Origin: Desulforhopalus sp. IMCC35007
GTDB lineage: Bacteria > Desulfobacterota > Desulfobulbia > Desulfobulbales > Desulfocapsaceae
Direction: 5' to 3'
Length of the DNA: 64,000 nucleotides
Assembly: GCF_005116575.1 (NCBI RefSeq)
Contig: NZ_SWCN01000013.1
Coordinates: 1 to 64,000 of the forward strand
In this document: positions 7,462 through 16,889 of the stretch, piece after piece
Layout: each line of letters starts with the position of its first letter
Position numbering within the stretch: the stretch's first letter is position 1
Program-made: the position numbers and the translations under genes
The notes under the pieces: generated by a model
What the model saw: the letters and a program-made list of their open reading frames with translations, nothing else
The model's database searches: none
Told to the model about the DNA's origin: nothing

Positions 7462-8880
7462 ATGCGTCGAAAAACAAAAATTGTAGCAACCATCTCCAGC
7501 CTGAATTGTTCCGTCCCTTTTTTAAAAGCCCTTTATGCCGCCGGCATGAACGTGGTTCGTCTTAATACCGCCCATATGGGGCATGACGATGCGCTCGAGG
7601 TGATCCGTAATACAAGGGCCGTGTCAGAAAATATTGGTATTCTTTTAGACACGAAAGGGCCTGAAATCAGGACGTGCTCAACAGACGAACCTCTAGCTGT
7701 AAAATTTGGAGATATTGTCAGGATCAAGGGTGCACCGGGTGAAAAGTCCAAAGGGGATGTGATCTGCGTCTCCCATGCCGATTTTGTAGCGGATGTTCCT
7801 GTTGGCAGTTCCATCCTCATTGACGATGGCCTCCTTGCCCTGGCTGTAGAGAACAAGGATGAAGAGTATCTCTATTGCAGTGTGGAAAATGATGGGGTTA
7901 TCAACCCGCGAAAAAGTATCAATATTCCCGCTGTCCATGTGACCTTGCCAGCTCTGAGTGAAAAGGATAAGGGTTTTATTGCCTTTGCAGCAGAGAATGA
8001 TCTTGATTTTATTGCTCACTCCTTTGTGAGAAATAAAGAGGACGTCATGGCCGTTCAGTCGATTTTGGATGAAAAAAAGTCCAAGATCAAGATAATTGCC
8101 AAGATTGAGAATTCGGAAGGGGTGGAAAATCTCTCTGAGATCCTGGATTGTACGTATGGTATTATGATAGCACGGGGAGATCTGGCGGTGGAAATTCCAA
8201 CAGAGCAGATTCCTCTGGTACAAAAACGTATCATTAAAGCGTGTATCGAAAAAAGAAAACCTGTGATTGTGGCAACTCAGATGCTGCACTCAATGATTGA
8301 TTCACCGAGGCCAACAAGGGCTGAAGTCTCAGATGTGGCCAATGCCTGCCTGGATCACACGGATGCCCTGATGTTGTCTGGGGAGACGGCCAACGGTAAA
8401 TACCCGGAACTGGCCGTTCGCATAATGGCTAAAATTGCCCTGGAAGTGGAGGGGGACAACCCCCTCAGTATCGATGTTCCCTATAGCAGTAATAAACTTG
8501 CAGCCTATCTGGCCAAAGCCGCTGTCAAAGCTGCAATTCGTCTGCACACTAAAGCCATTGTTGCAGATTCGCTGACGGGAAAATCCATTCTTGCTCTCGC
8601 TGCTTATCGCGGTCCAAATGTGATTTATGCCCAGGTGTATGACAAGCGAGTCGCAAGGCAGCTCTCGCTCTCCTATGGTGTTCATGCGGAATACCAGCCA
8701 TTGGATCTGACCAAGGCACAACCTCTCAGGTCGTCGATATGCCGTCTCATCTCAGAGAACCGCTTCAAAGACAACGATCTTATTGTCGTACTTGCCGGGA
8801 GTTTTGGTATTGCAGAAGGGGCGTCTTATATTGAGATAAGCTCGGCTGGAAATTTTAGGCGAAATTGCGGACGGATATAA
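7462..8880 (+). CDS. pyk: Pyruvate kinase
   Basis: A 472-residue pyruvate kinase converting phosphoenolpyruvate and ADP to pyruvate and ATP. Visible family features are TKIVATISS at the N-terminus, LLDTKGPEIR, IIAKIENSEG, MIARGDLAVEIP and the substrate-binding segment RPTRAEVSDVANA followed by LSGETANGKYP. The frame is open to 7381, but the ATG at 7462 is preceded by CAGGAAG at the right distance and matches the conserved N-terminus, so I start there. The C-terminal allosteric domain (about 340-472) is present. The pyruvate dehydrogenase operon that uses its product lies 2.5 kb downstream. Confidence 0.95.
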   Translation: MRRKTKIVATISSLNCSVPFLKALYAAGMNVVRLNTAHMGHDDALEVIRNTRAVSENIGILLDTKGPEIRTCSTDEPLAVKFGDIVRIKGAPGEKSKGDVICVSHADFVADVPVGSSILIDDGLLALAVENKDEEYLYCSVENDGVINPRKSINIPAVHVTLPALSEKDKGFIAFAAENDLDFIAHSFVRNKEDVMAVQSILDEKKSKIKIIAKIENSEGVENLSEILDCTYGIMIARGDLAVEIPTEQIPLVQKRIIKACIEKRKPVIVATQMLHSMIDSPRPTRAEVSDVANACLDHTDALMLSGETANGKYPELAVRIMAKIALEVEGDNPLSIDVPYSSNKLAAYLAKAAVKAAIRLHTKAIVADSLTGKSILALAAYRGPNVIYAQVYDKRVARQLSLSYGVHAEYQPLDLTKAQPLRSSICRLISENRFKDNDLIVVLAGSFGIAEGASYIEISSAGNFRRNCGRI

Positions 8881-8935
8881 CGCTGCAATCCAGGAAAATG
8901 CCTGAGTAGGTTCTGAGAGAAAGAAGTATCTGCTT

Positions 8936-9871
8936 TTAGTTTTTCTTACGGCGGTTTCTTCTTTCTCTGTATTTTGGCTCCTGGTCGATGGTTTCCACCT
9001 CTTCGAGAATCTGCAGATAGGTATTGTAACGTGCCTGGTTGATAGTTCCTGCATTCAGCGCTTCAATGACGGAGCAGCCAGGTTCGTTTCGATGTTTGCA
9101 GTCCCTGAATTTGCATGGGGTTTCTGTGGCTTTTTCAAAGCCTGGAAAGTAGACGGTCAGCTCGGCCACACTGGTGTCAACCAGGCCAAAATCATTGAAG
9201 CCGGGGGAGTCTACAAGTTCGCCGCCGTCCTCGAGAAGGTGCAGGGTTGATACTGTGGTGGTATGTCGTCCCCTCTTTTTCGACTCACTGATCTCGCCGG
9301 TTGCCAGATTAATCTCAGGCAGCAATTTATTGAGAATAGAACTTTTACCGACTCCCGTGGAACCAACAAAGATTCCCCGGTGCCCTTTTGCAAAAAAATG
9401 TTTCAACTCGTCCAGATTGTCACTTTTTTCTGCACTTACTGAAAAGATCTCCAGAGAGTTCCTGTACAGCGGCCGTATCGACTCTTCGTAGTTCTTAAAG
9501 CAGGCCAGGTCGGATTTATTGAGTACCAGGACCGGCGTATGGCCGGAAGCCCTGGCTGCAACGATTGCCCTGTCAATGAAGCCAGGAGGGGGCAAAGGTT
9601 CGCAGGTCACAACGATACAGAGAATATCAAGATTGGCCCCGACAATGTGAACCCCGCCTCTGGCGTCCATCCGGGCGAGTTCTGAGCGTCTTTCAAGGCG
9701 TATAAGGGTGTCATCTTCAATCAGAACAGCGTCGCCGACAACGTGACCAGAGTTCCTTTTGACCCTCACCATGGCTCGGCTGCTGTCATCTGTGTACTGT
9801 ACATCAACTGCGACACCGTAATGGGCGACAATGACACCTTCTCGTTTGCTGTTATCGTTTTCTTTTTTCAA
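8936..9871 (-). CDS. rsgA: Ribosome small-subunit-dependent GTPase RsgA
   Basis: A 311-residue circularly permuted GTPase involved in 30S maturation. An N-terminal OB-fold (about 10-70) precedes the GTPase motifs in permuted order: G4 NKSD first, then G1 GSTGVGKS and G3 DSPGF. The C-terminal zinc motif CKFRDCKH...GCSV, typical of RsgA, is present, followed by a basic tail. The start appears to be TTG at 9871; no downstream Met is compatible with the OB-fold. It lies 39 bases after the LysE-family gene on the same strand, probably in one transcript. Confidence 0.95.
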   Translation of the reverse strand: MKKENDNSKREGVIVAHYGVAVDVQYTDDSSRAMVRVKRNSGHVVGDAVLIEDDTLIRLERRSELARMDARGGVHIVGANLDILCIVVTCEPLPPPGFIDRAIVAARASGHTPVLVLNKSDLACFKNYEESIRPLYRNSLEIFSVSAEKSDNLDELKHFFAKGHRGIFVGSTGVGKSSILNKLLPEINLATGEISESKKRGRHTTTVSTLHLLEDGGELVDSPGFNDFGLVDTSVAELTVYFPGFEKATETPCKFRDCKHRNEPGCSVIEALNAGTINQARYNTYLQILEEVETIDQEPKYRERRNRRKKN

Positions 9872-9910
9872 AATTTTCTGGCCGGTCCTTATGGGGTTGC
9901 GGGATGTAGC

Positions 9911-10549
9911 TTATTGTTTTGCAGAGGCGAGTCGTACGCCAATATAAACAAGGATACTACCGCTGAGGCCGTTGAGCACTCTACCGGTAGTTCCACCTTT
10001 TATGAGTTGCTTTGCTTTTGTCACCATGGCCGCAAGGCTGCACTGATAAAACATGCCGATGCAGAAGTGGACAAGCGCCACCAGCAGCGACTGCTGCAGG
10101 TGTGGGCCTTCCGGGTCAATAAATTGCGGTAAAAAAGCCATGTAAAATAGAATCGTCTTAGGGTTCAGCACATTGGAGAGAAAGCCTTCTCTGAGTGAGC
10201 GAATTATTCTAAAGGGAGAAATCAAGGTCTCAAGAGAGAGTTTCTGGGAGGGGAGCCCATTCTTTGAGGCCTGGCGCAAACTGGAGAGTCCAAGATAGAT
10301 AAGGTAGGCCGCGCCAATGTATTTCAGGATGTTAAAGGCCCAGGCCGTTTTTAAAAGAATAATAGAGATACCAAGGGCCGAGAGGGTTGCATGGACGAAG
10401 AGTCCGCAACAGATACCAAGGGATGTGGTGGCACCATCCCACCAGCCGCCCCTGCCGCTGTTGCGGATAACGAGCATGGTATCCACCCCGGGGGTCAGGG
10501 TGAGCATGGTAACTGCGATGAGGCAGGTAATAAATGTATGAGGATCCAT
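9911..10549 (-). CDS. LysE/RhtB-family amino-acid exporter
   Basis: A 212-residue polytopic inner-membrane protein with about six hydrophobic segments. It shows the LysE/RhtB signature near the N-terminus (TPGVDTMLVIRNS) and the conserved GFLSNVLNPKTILFYMAF segment in the middle. Family members export amino acids or related small metabolites; the substrate is not predictable here. The ATG is preceded by TGGAAATATAA. It is upstream of and co-oriented with rsgA. Confidence 0.9.
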   Translation of the reverse strand: MDPHTFITCLIAVTMLTLTPGVDTMLVIRNSGRGGWWDGATTSLGICCGLFVHATLSALGISIILLKTAWAFNILKYIGAAYLIYLGLSSLRQASKNGLPSQKLSLETLISPFRIIRSLREGFLSNVLNPKTILFYMAFLPQFIDPEGPHLQQSLLVALVHFCIGMFYQCSLAAMVTKAKQLIKGGTTGRVLNGLSGSILVYIGVRLASAKQ

Positions 10550-10700
10550 TTATATTTCCAGATTGATGAACAAATTTTAAAATTGTTTGTTTTTGATTAT
10601 TTTCATTCTTTTTTATCGGGGGAGAATGCATACTGTTTATCCCCATGTCATTTGGATGTTACACTTTTACTTACTCCATATCTACGAAAAAGGTGGAATA

Positions 10701-11234
10701 ATGTTCCTTGATCTCCTCAGAAAAAGAAGAAGCATACGTCTATATGATTCCAGGCCAGTTGAGAAAAAACACATTGACCTTCTGATTGAAGCCATGCTGC
10801 GTTCCCCTTCCTCACGAAGTCTCAATCCGTGGCATTTTGTGGTGGTGACGGATCCAGGACTCATTGAAGGGCTGTCAAAGGCCAAACCCCATGGTGCCAA
10901 GTTTTTGAAAAATGCCCCACTGGCCATTGTTGTCTGCGCTGATCCATCTGTTTCAGATGTCTGGGTTGAAGATTGCTCTATCGCTTCTCTTCATCTTCAC
11001 CTGGCGGCAACGGATCTTGGTCTTGGCAGCTGCTGGATCCAGATCCGGAAGCGACAGCACGATGAATCGCTCAGTTCTGAGCAGTACGTGGCCAAAATTC
11101 TCCATATACCTGAGGAGATGCGGGTTGAGGCAGTTATAGCGGTGGGTTATCCCAAAGAGGAAAAACAGGGCCAGCCCGGCTCCTCTCTCCTTTATGAACG
11201 GGTAAGCTATGATAAATATGGCCAGGCAAAGTAG
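10701..11234 (+). CDS. Nitroreductase-family FMN protein
   Basis: A 177-residue nitroreductase-like flavoprotein. The N-terminus LLRKRRSIRLYDSRPVE and the segment RSPSSRSLNPWHF carry the FMN-phosphate-binding Arg/Ser pattern, and AVGYPKEEK is the usual C-terminal motif. Substrates in the family range from quinones to nitroaromatics, so function is unassigned. Although the frame opens at 10587, the ATG at 10701 follows AAAGGTGGA at correct spacing and begins the conserved fold. Confidence 0.88.
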   Translation: MFLDLLRKRRSIRLYDSRPVEKKHIDLLIEAMLRSPSSRSLNPWHFVVVTDPGLIEGLSKAKPHGAKFLKNAPLAIVVCADPSVSDVWVEDCSIASLHLHLAATDLGLGSCWIQIRKRQHDESLSSEQYVAKILHIPEEMRVEAVIAVGYPKEEKQGQPGSSLLYERVSYDKYGQAK

Positions 11235-11377
11235 GTTTTGCTGTTTTACGTTACCATTTTAAAATGTGTTATGAACATAATGTTGTATGCACGGTCCGGA
11301 ACCTTTGAGATCTCTTTTTCCCCTCAGGTAGGCAGTGTTTTTTATTAGGGGTGGAAGAAAGTAAGGTGTTGAGGCTG

Positions 11378-11386
11378 TGGTATAAT
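11378..11386 (+). promoter_or_regulatory. Extended -10 promoter before aceE
   Basis: TGGTATAAT is a perfect TATAAT with the extended TGN motif, 24 bases before the aceE ATG. There is no recognisable -35 at 17 bases, as often seen with extended -10 promoters. The nearby 12-bp palindrome CATTTTAAAATG (11255-11266) could be an operator. Confidence 0.5.
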
Positions 11387-11410
11387 CAGAATAAAACCAA
11401 GAGGTGTTGA

Positions 11411-14068
11411 ATGAGTTTTTATTTCCGTGATCAGGATCCCCAGGAAACCCAGGATTGGCTGGATTCACTCGAAGGTGTTGTCGTTCATGAAGGTGGGGAG
11501 AAAGCGGATTATCTGTTAAACCGCCTGACTGATTTTGCCCATTCCCTCGGTGTCTCAACCGCCCCTGGTGTTTTGACGCCATATTCCAATACTATCCTGC
11601 CTGAACATGAAGAACAGATCCCAGGAGACTCTCTCATTGCAAGAAATGTTGCCGCTTATGTTCGCTGGAATGCCATGGCGACGGTGGCCAAAGCCAATAA
11701 GGATGGCAAGGGGTTAGGGGGGCATATTGCCACCTTTACCTCGGTGTCGGCCATGTACGAAGTGGGCTATAACTGGTTTTTCAGAGGTCCCGATGCCCCC
11801 TATGGCGCTGATATGATCTATTTCCAGGGCCATTCATCCCCAGGTATTTACGCCCGTGCATTTGTGGAAGGAAGACTTGAGGAAGAGCATTTGAATAATT
11901 TCCGTCAGGAAGTAGATGGGAAGGGGCTGTCTTCCTACCCGCATCCCTGGCTGATGCCAGATTTCTGGCAGTTCCCCACTGTATCCATGGGCCTTGGCCC
12001 GATGGCTGCGATTTATCAGGCACGCTTCATGAAATACATGGACAGTCGTGGCTTAAAAGACAGTGGTGATCGAAAGGTCTGGGTTTTTATGGGAGACGGG
12101 GAGTCTGATGAGCCTGAGTCCCTTGGAGCCCTGTCTCTTGCCGCCCGGGAAGATCTGGATAATCTTATCTTTGTTGTGAACTGTAATTTGCAGCGCCTTG
12201 ATGGCCCTGTCCGGGGAAACGGCAAGATTATACAGGAGCTTGAAGGCCGTTTTCGAGGTGCCGGCTGGCATGTGATCAAGCTCATCTGGGGCAGTGAGTG
12301 GGATAAGATCCTGCGCCGGGATACAGAGGGCTTACTTACCAGAAAATTCGGTACCATGGTTGATGGTGATTTTCAGACCATCCGTGCGCGTGGGCCGAAA
12401 TACCTGCGGGAAAAAGTCTTTGGAGACGATCCAAAGCTTATGGCTCTGGTGGAAGATATCGATGATAACGAGCTCTGGCAGATGACCAGGGGAGGTCATG
12501 ACCCCAGGAAAGTGTATGCGGCCTTTGCTTCAGCCACACAGTTTAAGGGCAAGCCTACGGTAATATTGGTGAAAACTATCAAGGGCTTTGGTATGGGCCA
12601 GGCAGGGGAATCGGTTATGGTTGCCCACAATGTCAAGAAAATGGATGTGGAGTCATTGAAAGTCTTTCGTGATAAATTCCACGTGCCGTTAGACGATGAC
12701 AAGCTCATCGACCTGCCCTTTATCCGGCCTGAAAAAGATAGTCCGGAGGCTCTGTTTATAAAAGAAAGGCGGAAAGCCCTTGGTGGACCGGTACCCCACC
12801 GGGAGACCAGGCATATTCCCCTGGCAGCACCTCCTCTTGAAAAATTCAAGGCACTTCTCGCCTCATCCAAAGGGCGTGAGCTTTCAACCACCATGGCATT
12901 TGTTCGCCTTCTCGGCACCCTGGTCAAAGATAAAACGGTGGGCAAACATGTGGTGCCGATTATCCCTGATGAAGCGAGAACCTTTGGTATGGAAGGGTTG
13001 TTCCGGCAGCTGGGTATCTATGCCCCCACAGGACAGTTGTATGAACCACAGGACTCAGAGACTGTTTCCTGGTATAAGGAAGATCCCAAGGGACAGATTT
13101 TAGAAGAAGGTATTACTGAAGCGGGCGCAATCTCGTCCTGGCTTGCGGCGGCAACGGCCCATACAAATTATGGGGTACCGATGATTCCGTTTTATACCTT
13201 CTACTCAATGTTTGGTTTTCAGCGAATTGGAGACCAGCTCTGGGGGGCAGGAGACAGCCGGGCGCGGGGTTTTCTGATGGGTGCTACAGCCGGACGGACA
13301 ACCCTAAACGGTGAAGGCCTCCAGCATCAGGATGGACAGGCATTGCTTTTCGCCTCTGTGTACCCCTCATGTGTGGCCTATGATCCGACATTTAGTTACG
13401 AGGTGGCTGTTCTGGTGCAAAAGGGTATTGAACGAATGTTTGAAAAGGGTGAAGATATTTTTTACTATATCACTCTGCTCAATGAAAACTACGAGCAACC
13501 TGAAATGCCCGCTGGGGTTGAGGAAGGCATAAACCGGGGCATGTACCTCTTTAGCAAGGGAGGTGACGGTGACCTGAGGGTGCAGCTCATGGGGTCCGGA
13601 GCTATTTTCAGAGAGGTTATCGAGGCAGCCGAACTTCTTCGGGAAGACTTTGGTGTGCAGGCCGATGTCTGGTCCATTCTTGGGGTGAATCAGCTTCACC
13701 GGGAAGGGATGCTGCTTGAAGACTGGAACCGTCTGCATCCGGAAGAACCACGCAAGATAAGCTATGTCGAAGAGCAGTTGGCGGGCCATGATGGGCCGGT
13801 GATCATCAGTACTGACTATGTGCAGGCTTACTCCGAACAGTTGCGCCGCTTTATTGACCGACCTCTGACCGTCCTTGGAACAGATGGATATGGACGGAGT
13901 GATTCCCGGGAAACATTGCGCAGGTTCTTTAAGGTGGACAGGTATCACGTGGTTATTACCGCACTGAAAAGTTTAGCGGATATGGACAAAGTACCGTATA
14001 AAATGGTAAGGGAAGCAATAGAAAAATATAGAGTAAACGCAGAAGAACCCCACGCGTTAGAGAGATAA
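11411..14068 (+). CDS. aceE: Pyruvate dehydrogenase E1 component, homodimeric type
   Basis: An 885-residue E1 of the single-chain AceE class (E. coli AceE is 887). It decarboxylates pyruvate with thiamine diphosphate and acetylates the E2 lipoyl group. The ThDP/Mg motif GDGESDEPESLG begins near residue 228 and ends NCNLQRLDGP. The transketolase-like central and C-terminal domains are complete (GDQLWGAGDSRARGF, TDGYGRSDSRE). It heads an operon with E2 31 bases downstream and E3 11 bases after that. Start ATG follows AAGAGGTGTTGA. Confidence 0.96.
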   Translation: MSFYFRDQDPQETQDWLDSLEGVVVHEGGEKADYLLNRLTDFAHSLGVSTAPGVLTPYSNTILPEHEEQIPGDSLIARNVAAYVRWNAMATVAKANKDGKGLGGHIATFTSVSAMYEVGYNWFFRGPDAPYGADMIYFQGHSSPGIYARAFVEGRLEEEHLNNFRQEVDGKGLSSYPHPWLMPDFWQFPTVSMGLGPMAAIYQARFMKYMDSRGLKDSGDRKVWVFMGDGESDEPESLGALSLAAREDLDNLIFVVNCNLQRLDGPVRGNGKIIQELEGRFRGAGWHVIKLIWGSEWDKILRRDTEGLLTRKFGTMVDGDFQTIRARGPKYLREKVFGDDPKLMALVEDIDDNELWQMTRGGHDPRKVYAAFASATQFKGKPTVILVKTIKGFGMGQAGESVMVAHNVKKMDVESLKVFRDKFHVPLDDDKLIDLPFIRPEKDSPEALFIKERRKALGGPVPHRETRHIPLAAPPLEKFKALLASSKGRELSTTMAFVRLLGTLVKDKTVGKHVVPIIPDEARTFGMEGLFRQLGIYAPTGQLYEPQDSETVSWYKEDPKGQILEEGITEAGAISSWLAAATAHTNYGVPMIPFYTFYSMFGFQRIGDQLWGAGDSRARGFLMGATAGRTTLNGEGLQHQDGQALLFASVYPSCVAYDPTFSYEVAVLVQKGIERMFEKGEDIFYYITLLNENYEQPEMPAGVEEGINRGMYLFSKGGDGDLRVQLMGSGAIFREVIEAAELLREDFGVQADVWSILGVNQLHREGMLLEDWNRLHPEEPRKISYVEEQLAGHDGPVIISTDYVQAYSEQLRRFIDRPLTVLGTDGYGRSDSRETLRRFFKVDRYHVVITALKSLADMDKVPYKMVREAIEKYRVNAEEPHALER

Positions 14069-14099
14069 ATAACAGCGAAATTGACTTGGAGAAAAATTA

Positions 14100-15383
14100 A
14101 TGGCTGTAGAAAAAATTGTTATTCCCGACTTTGGCGATGTTCAGGAGATTACCGTTGTCGAGATCTTCGTGGCAGTGGGTGATACCGTTGCGGTTGAAGA
14201 TTCTCTGATTGCTCTTGAAAGTGAAAAGGCGGTGATGGATATCCCTTCGCCCCTGGCCGGCGTGATCAAGGAAATACTGGTCAAGGAAGATGATGTTGTA
14301 AAAAGTGGGGCGGTGATAGCTCTTGTTGAGACCGCTGGAAGCCCTGAAGAAAAAGAAGAAAAAGAAGAAAAACCCGTTAAAGAACAAAGTGCAGCAGAGC
14401 CTGCAAAAGAGGAAGCAGCGCCAAAGGCAACCAAGCCAGAGCCTGTAAAAGCTGAAGGTGGACCTGTGGTGACGCAGCAGAAGGGTGCCGTCTCCCACGC
14501 AACCCCTTCGGTTCGAATCTTTGCCCGGGAACAGGGCGTGGATCTCAGCCAGATTGTGGGCAATGGACCAAACGGCCGCATTCTACAGGAAGACGTTCTG
14601 GCAGCCGCAGGAAAGGCCCCTGCTGGTGCGAGTACTCAAGGGTTCTCCCTGCCAGCAGCACCACCTCTTGAAGACTTTAGTAAATACGGTGAAGTTGAAG
14701 AACGTGTTCTCGGACGTATCAAAAAAATATCAGGACCACACCTCCATAGAAGCTGGGTGACAGTTCCCCATGTGACCCATTTTGAAGAAGCAGATATAAC
14801 CGAGATTGAGGAATTTAGAAAAGATCTGAATAGCACTACTAAAGAAGGGGCAGTGAAATTCAGTCCTCTTATCTTTATTACAAAAGCCGTTGCAGCAACT
14901 TTGAAAGCTTTCCCGTTTTTCAATTGTTCTCTGGTTCCGGAAGGAGACAAGGTTATTCTGAAAAAATTCTACAATATTGGGGTTGCCGTTGATACACCAG
15001 ACGGCCTGGTTGTCCCTGTTGTTAAAGACGTCGATAAGAAGAGTCTTACTGAAATCGCCGAGGATGTACTAAAACTCAGCACGAATGCAAGATCTGGAAA
15101 ACTTGGTATTGGAGATCTGCAGGGAGCAACCTTTACCATCTCGAGCCTGGGTGGCATCGGCGGCACCGGATTTACTCCGATTGTTTCCAGCCCCCAGGTG
15201 GCAATCCTTGGCCTTTCAAGAAGTTACATGAAGCCCCACTGGGATGGAGAAAAATTTGTTCCTCGTTTGACCCTGCCTTTCTCCGTCTCCTACGATCATC
15301 GGGTGATAGATGGAGCGGAGGCCGCCAGGTTCTGTAAGACCTTGCGCATGAATATTGAAGATATGAAAAGAACCCTTATCTAA
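14100..15383 (+). CDS. aceF: Dihydrolipoyllysine acetyltransferase (PDH E2)
   Basis: A 427-residue E2. One N-terminal lipoyl domain has the modified lysine in ESEKAVMD (about residue 42). A charged linker rich in Glu, Lys, Ala and Pro (about 80-125) precedes the E1/E3-binding domain (ATPSVRIFAREQGVDL, NGRILQEDV, about 130-170). The catalytic acetyltransferase domain ends with SYDHRVIDGAEAARF, carrying the active-site His and Asp. Only one lipoyl domain is present, against three in E. coli AceF. The flexible linker comes from GAAGAAAAA-type repeats (about 14346-14375), prone to length variation. Confidence 0.95.
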   Translation: MAVEKIVIPDFGDVQEITVVEIFVAVGDTVAVEDSLIALESEKAVMDIPSPLAGVIKEILVKEDDVVKSGAVIALVETAGSPEEKEEKEEKPVKEQSAAEPAKEEAAPKATKPEPVKAEGGPVVTQQKGAVSHATPSVRIFAREQGVDLSQIVGNGPNGRILQEDVLAAAGKAPAGASTQGFSLPAAPPLEDFSKYGEVEERVLGRIKKISGPHLHRSWVTVPHVTHFEEADITEIEEFRKDLNSTTKEGAVKFSPLIFITKAVAATLKAFPFFNCSLVPEGDKVILKKFYNIGVAVDTPDGLVVPVVKDVDKKSLTEIAEDVLKLSTNARSGKLGIGDLQGATFTISSLGGIGGTGFTPIVSSPQVAILGLSRSYMKPHWDGEKFVPRLTLPFSVSYDHRVIDGAEAARFCKTLRMNIEDMKRTLI

Positions 15384-15394
15384 GGAGCAGACAA

Positions 15395-16807
15395 ATGGCT
15401 GATGCAGTGAAATATGATGTTGTTGTGTTGGGTGGTGGTCCTGGTGGATACACTGCCGCATTTCGTGCAGCGGACCTTGGTCTTTCTGTTTGTCTCGTTG
15501 AACAGCAGGGGAGGCTTGGAGGTGTCTGTCTTAATGTGGGATGTATTCCTTCCAAAACCCTGCTCCATGCAGCGGCGGTCATTGAAGAGGCCGAGGAAAT
15601 TGGAGAGTATGGGGTCAGTTTTCAAAAACCTGCAATCGATGTGGAAAAACTTCTAAAGAAGAAAAATGAGGTGATTGAGCAGCTGACCGGCGGCCTGGAC
15701 GGACTGTGTACCGCAAGAAAGATAACCCGAAAAGAGGGCAGGGGGGTCTTTAAAGATGCCACAACCTTGGTTGTTACACGAGAAGGAAAGGATGAAGAGA
15801 TCAGTTTTTCAAATGCGATCGTGGCAACGGGCTCTTACCCTTTTGTCCTACCGGGTATTCCGGATGATCCCCGGATCTGGGATTCCACCGATGCGCTCGC
15901 CTTGAAGACCATTCCCAAACGCTTTCTTATCATTGGCGGGGGGATTATTGGTCTTGAGATGGCTCAGATCTACAGCGCTCTTGGTTCTGAGATCACCATC
16001 GTTGAGATGCTCGAGCAGATTATACCTCCAGCGGATAAGGATCTGGTGCAGCCGCTGTTTCTCAAGCTCAAGAAAAAATATTCCATTATGACCCAGACCA
16101 AGGTGACTGAGATTACCCCTGGGGACAAGGGTATCACAGTTGCTTTTGAGGGCAAGAAGGCGCCTGAATCCGGTGAATATGATGCGGTACTGGTAGCGGT
16201 TGGCAGGAGACCCAACACCGCTGATCTGGGGTTTGATACGATTGGTCTGGCGCTGGATGAACGGGGTTTTCTCCAGGTCAACGAGAGGCAGGAGACCTCT
16301 GTGAAAAATATCTACGCCATTGGTGATGTGGCGGGAGAGCCTATGCTCGCGCACAAGGCAACTCATGAGGGCAAGGTCGCAGCAGAGGTGATTGCAGGCC
16401 ATAATGCCGCTTTTACTCCGATGACTATCCCATCGGTTGCCTACACCAACCCGGAAGTTGCCTGGATGGGGCTTACGGAAAAAGAAGCCAAGGCCATGAA
16501 TATCGATTTTGAAAAAGGTAAATTCCCCTGGGGAGCCAGTGGTCGTGCTCTCAGTGCAGGTGTCTCAGGAGGTGTTACCAAGGCCTTGTTTGATAAAAAG
16601 AGCGGCCGCATTATCGGGGCGGGGATCTGCGGTATGAATGCCGGGGAGCTTATTCATGAGGCGGTACTGGCTCTTGAAATGGGCGCCACAGCTGAAGATA
16701 TCAGTCTTACTGTTCATGCTCATCCGACCCTGGCCGAAACGTTTGCTTTCGCGGCTGAGCTTGTCGATGGTTCCATAACAGACGTTCTGCCACCTAAAAA
16801 GAAATAG
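15395..16807 (+). CDS. lpd: Dihydrolipoyl dehydrogenase (E3)
   Basis: A 470-residue flavoprotein disulfide reductase that reoxidises the E2 dihydrolipoyl group with NAD+. The FAD motif GGGPGGYTAA is at residues 13-22, the redox-active disulfide is C45/C50 in GGVCLNVGCIPSK, the NAD-binding motif is IIGGGIIGLEMAQ, and the C-terminal HAHPTLAE supplies the catalytic His-Glu pair. It is the third gene of the PDH operon, 11 bases after aceF, with AAGGAG as ribosome-binding site. No strong terminator is visible in the 82 bases before the helicase gene. Confidence 0.96.
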   Translation: MADAVKYDVVVLGGGPGGYTAAFRAADLGLSVCLVEQQGRLGGVCLNVGCIPSKTLLHAAAVIEEAEEIGEYGVSFQKPAIDVEKLLKKKNEVIEQLTGGLDGLCTARKITRKEGRGVFKDATTLVVTREGKDEEISFSNAIVATGSYPFVLPGIPDDPRIWDSTDALALKTIPKRFLIIGGGIIGLEMAQIYSALGSEITIVEMLEQIIPPADKDLVQPLFLKLKKKYSIMTQTKVTEITPGDKGITVAFEGKKAPESGEYDAVLVAVGRRPNTADLGFDTIGLALDERGFLQVNERQETSVKNIYAIGDVAGEPMLAHKATHEGKVAAEVIAGHNAAFTPMTIPSVAYTNPEVAWMGLTEKEAKAMNIDFEKGKFPWGASGRALSAGVSGGVTKALFDKKSGRIIGAGICGMNAGELIHEAVLALEMGATAEDISLTVHAHPTLAETFAFAAELVDGSITDVLPPKKK

Positions 16808-16889
16808 TTCGACTGTCCAATATTACTCTCATTCTGGGCCGCAGGTTTTTCCTGGGGCCCTGTATCTTTTTACTACTGCTCAAACTCCA

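Noticed and set aside
14097-14581. Long minus-strand frames with Phe/Ser-rich runs opposite aceF
   Set aside because: They are the antisense of the Glu/Lys-rich E2 linker and lipoyl domain. The aceF frame is strongly conserved and has a clear start, so the opposite frames are shadows.
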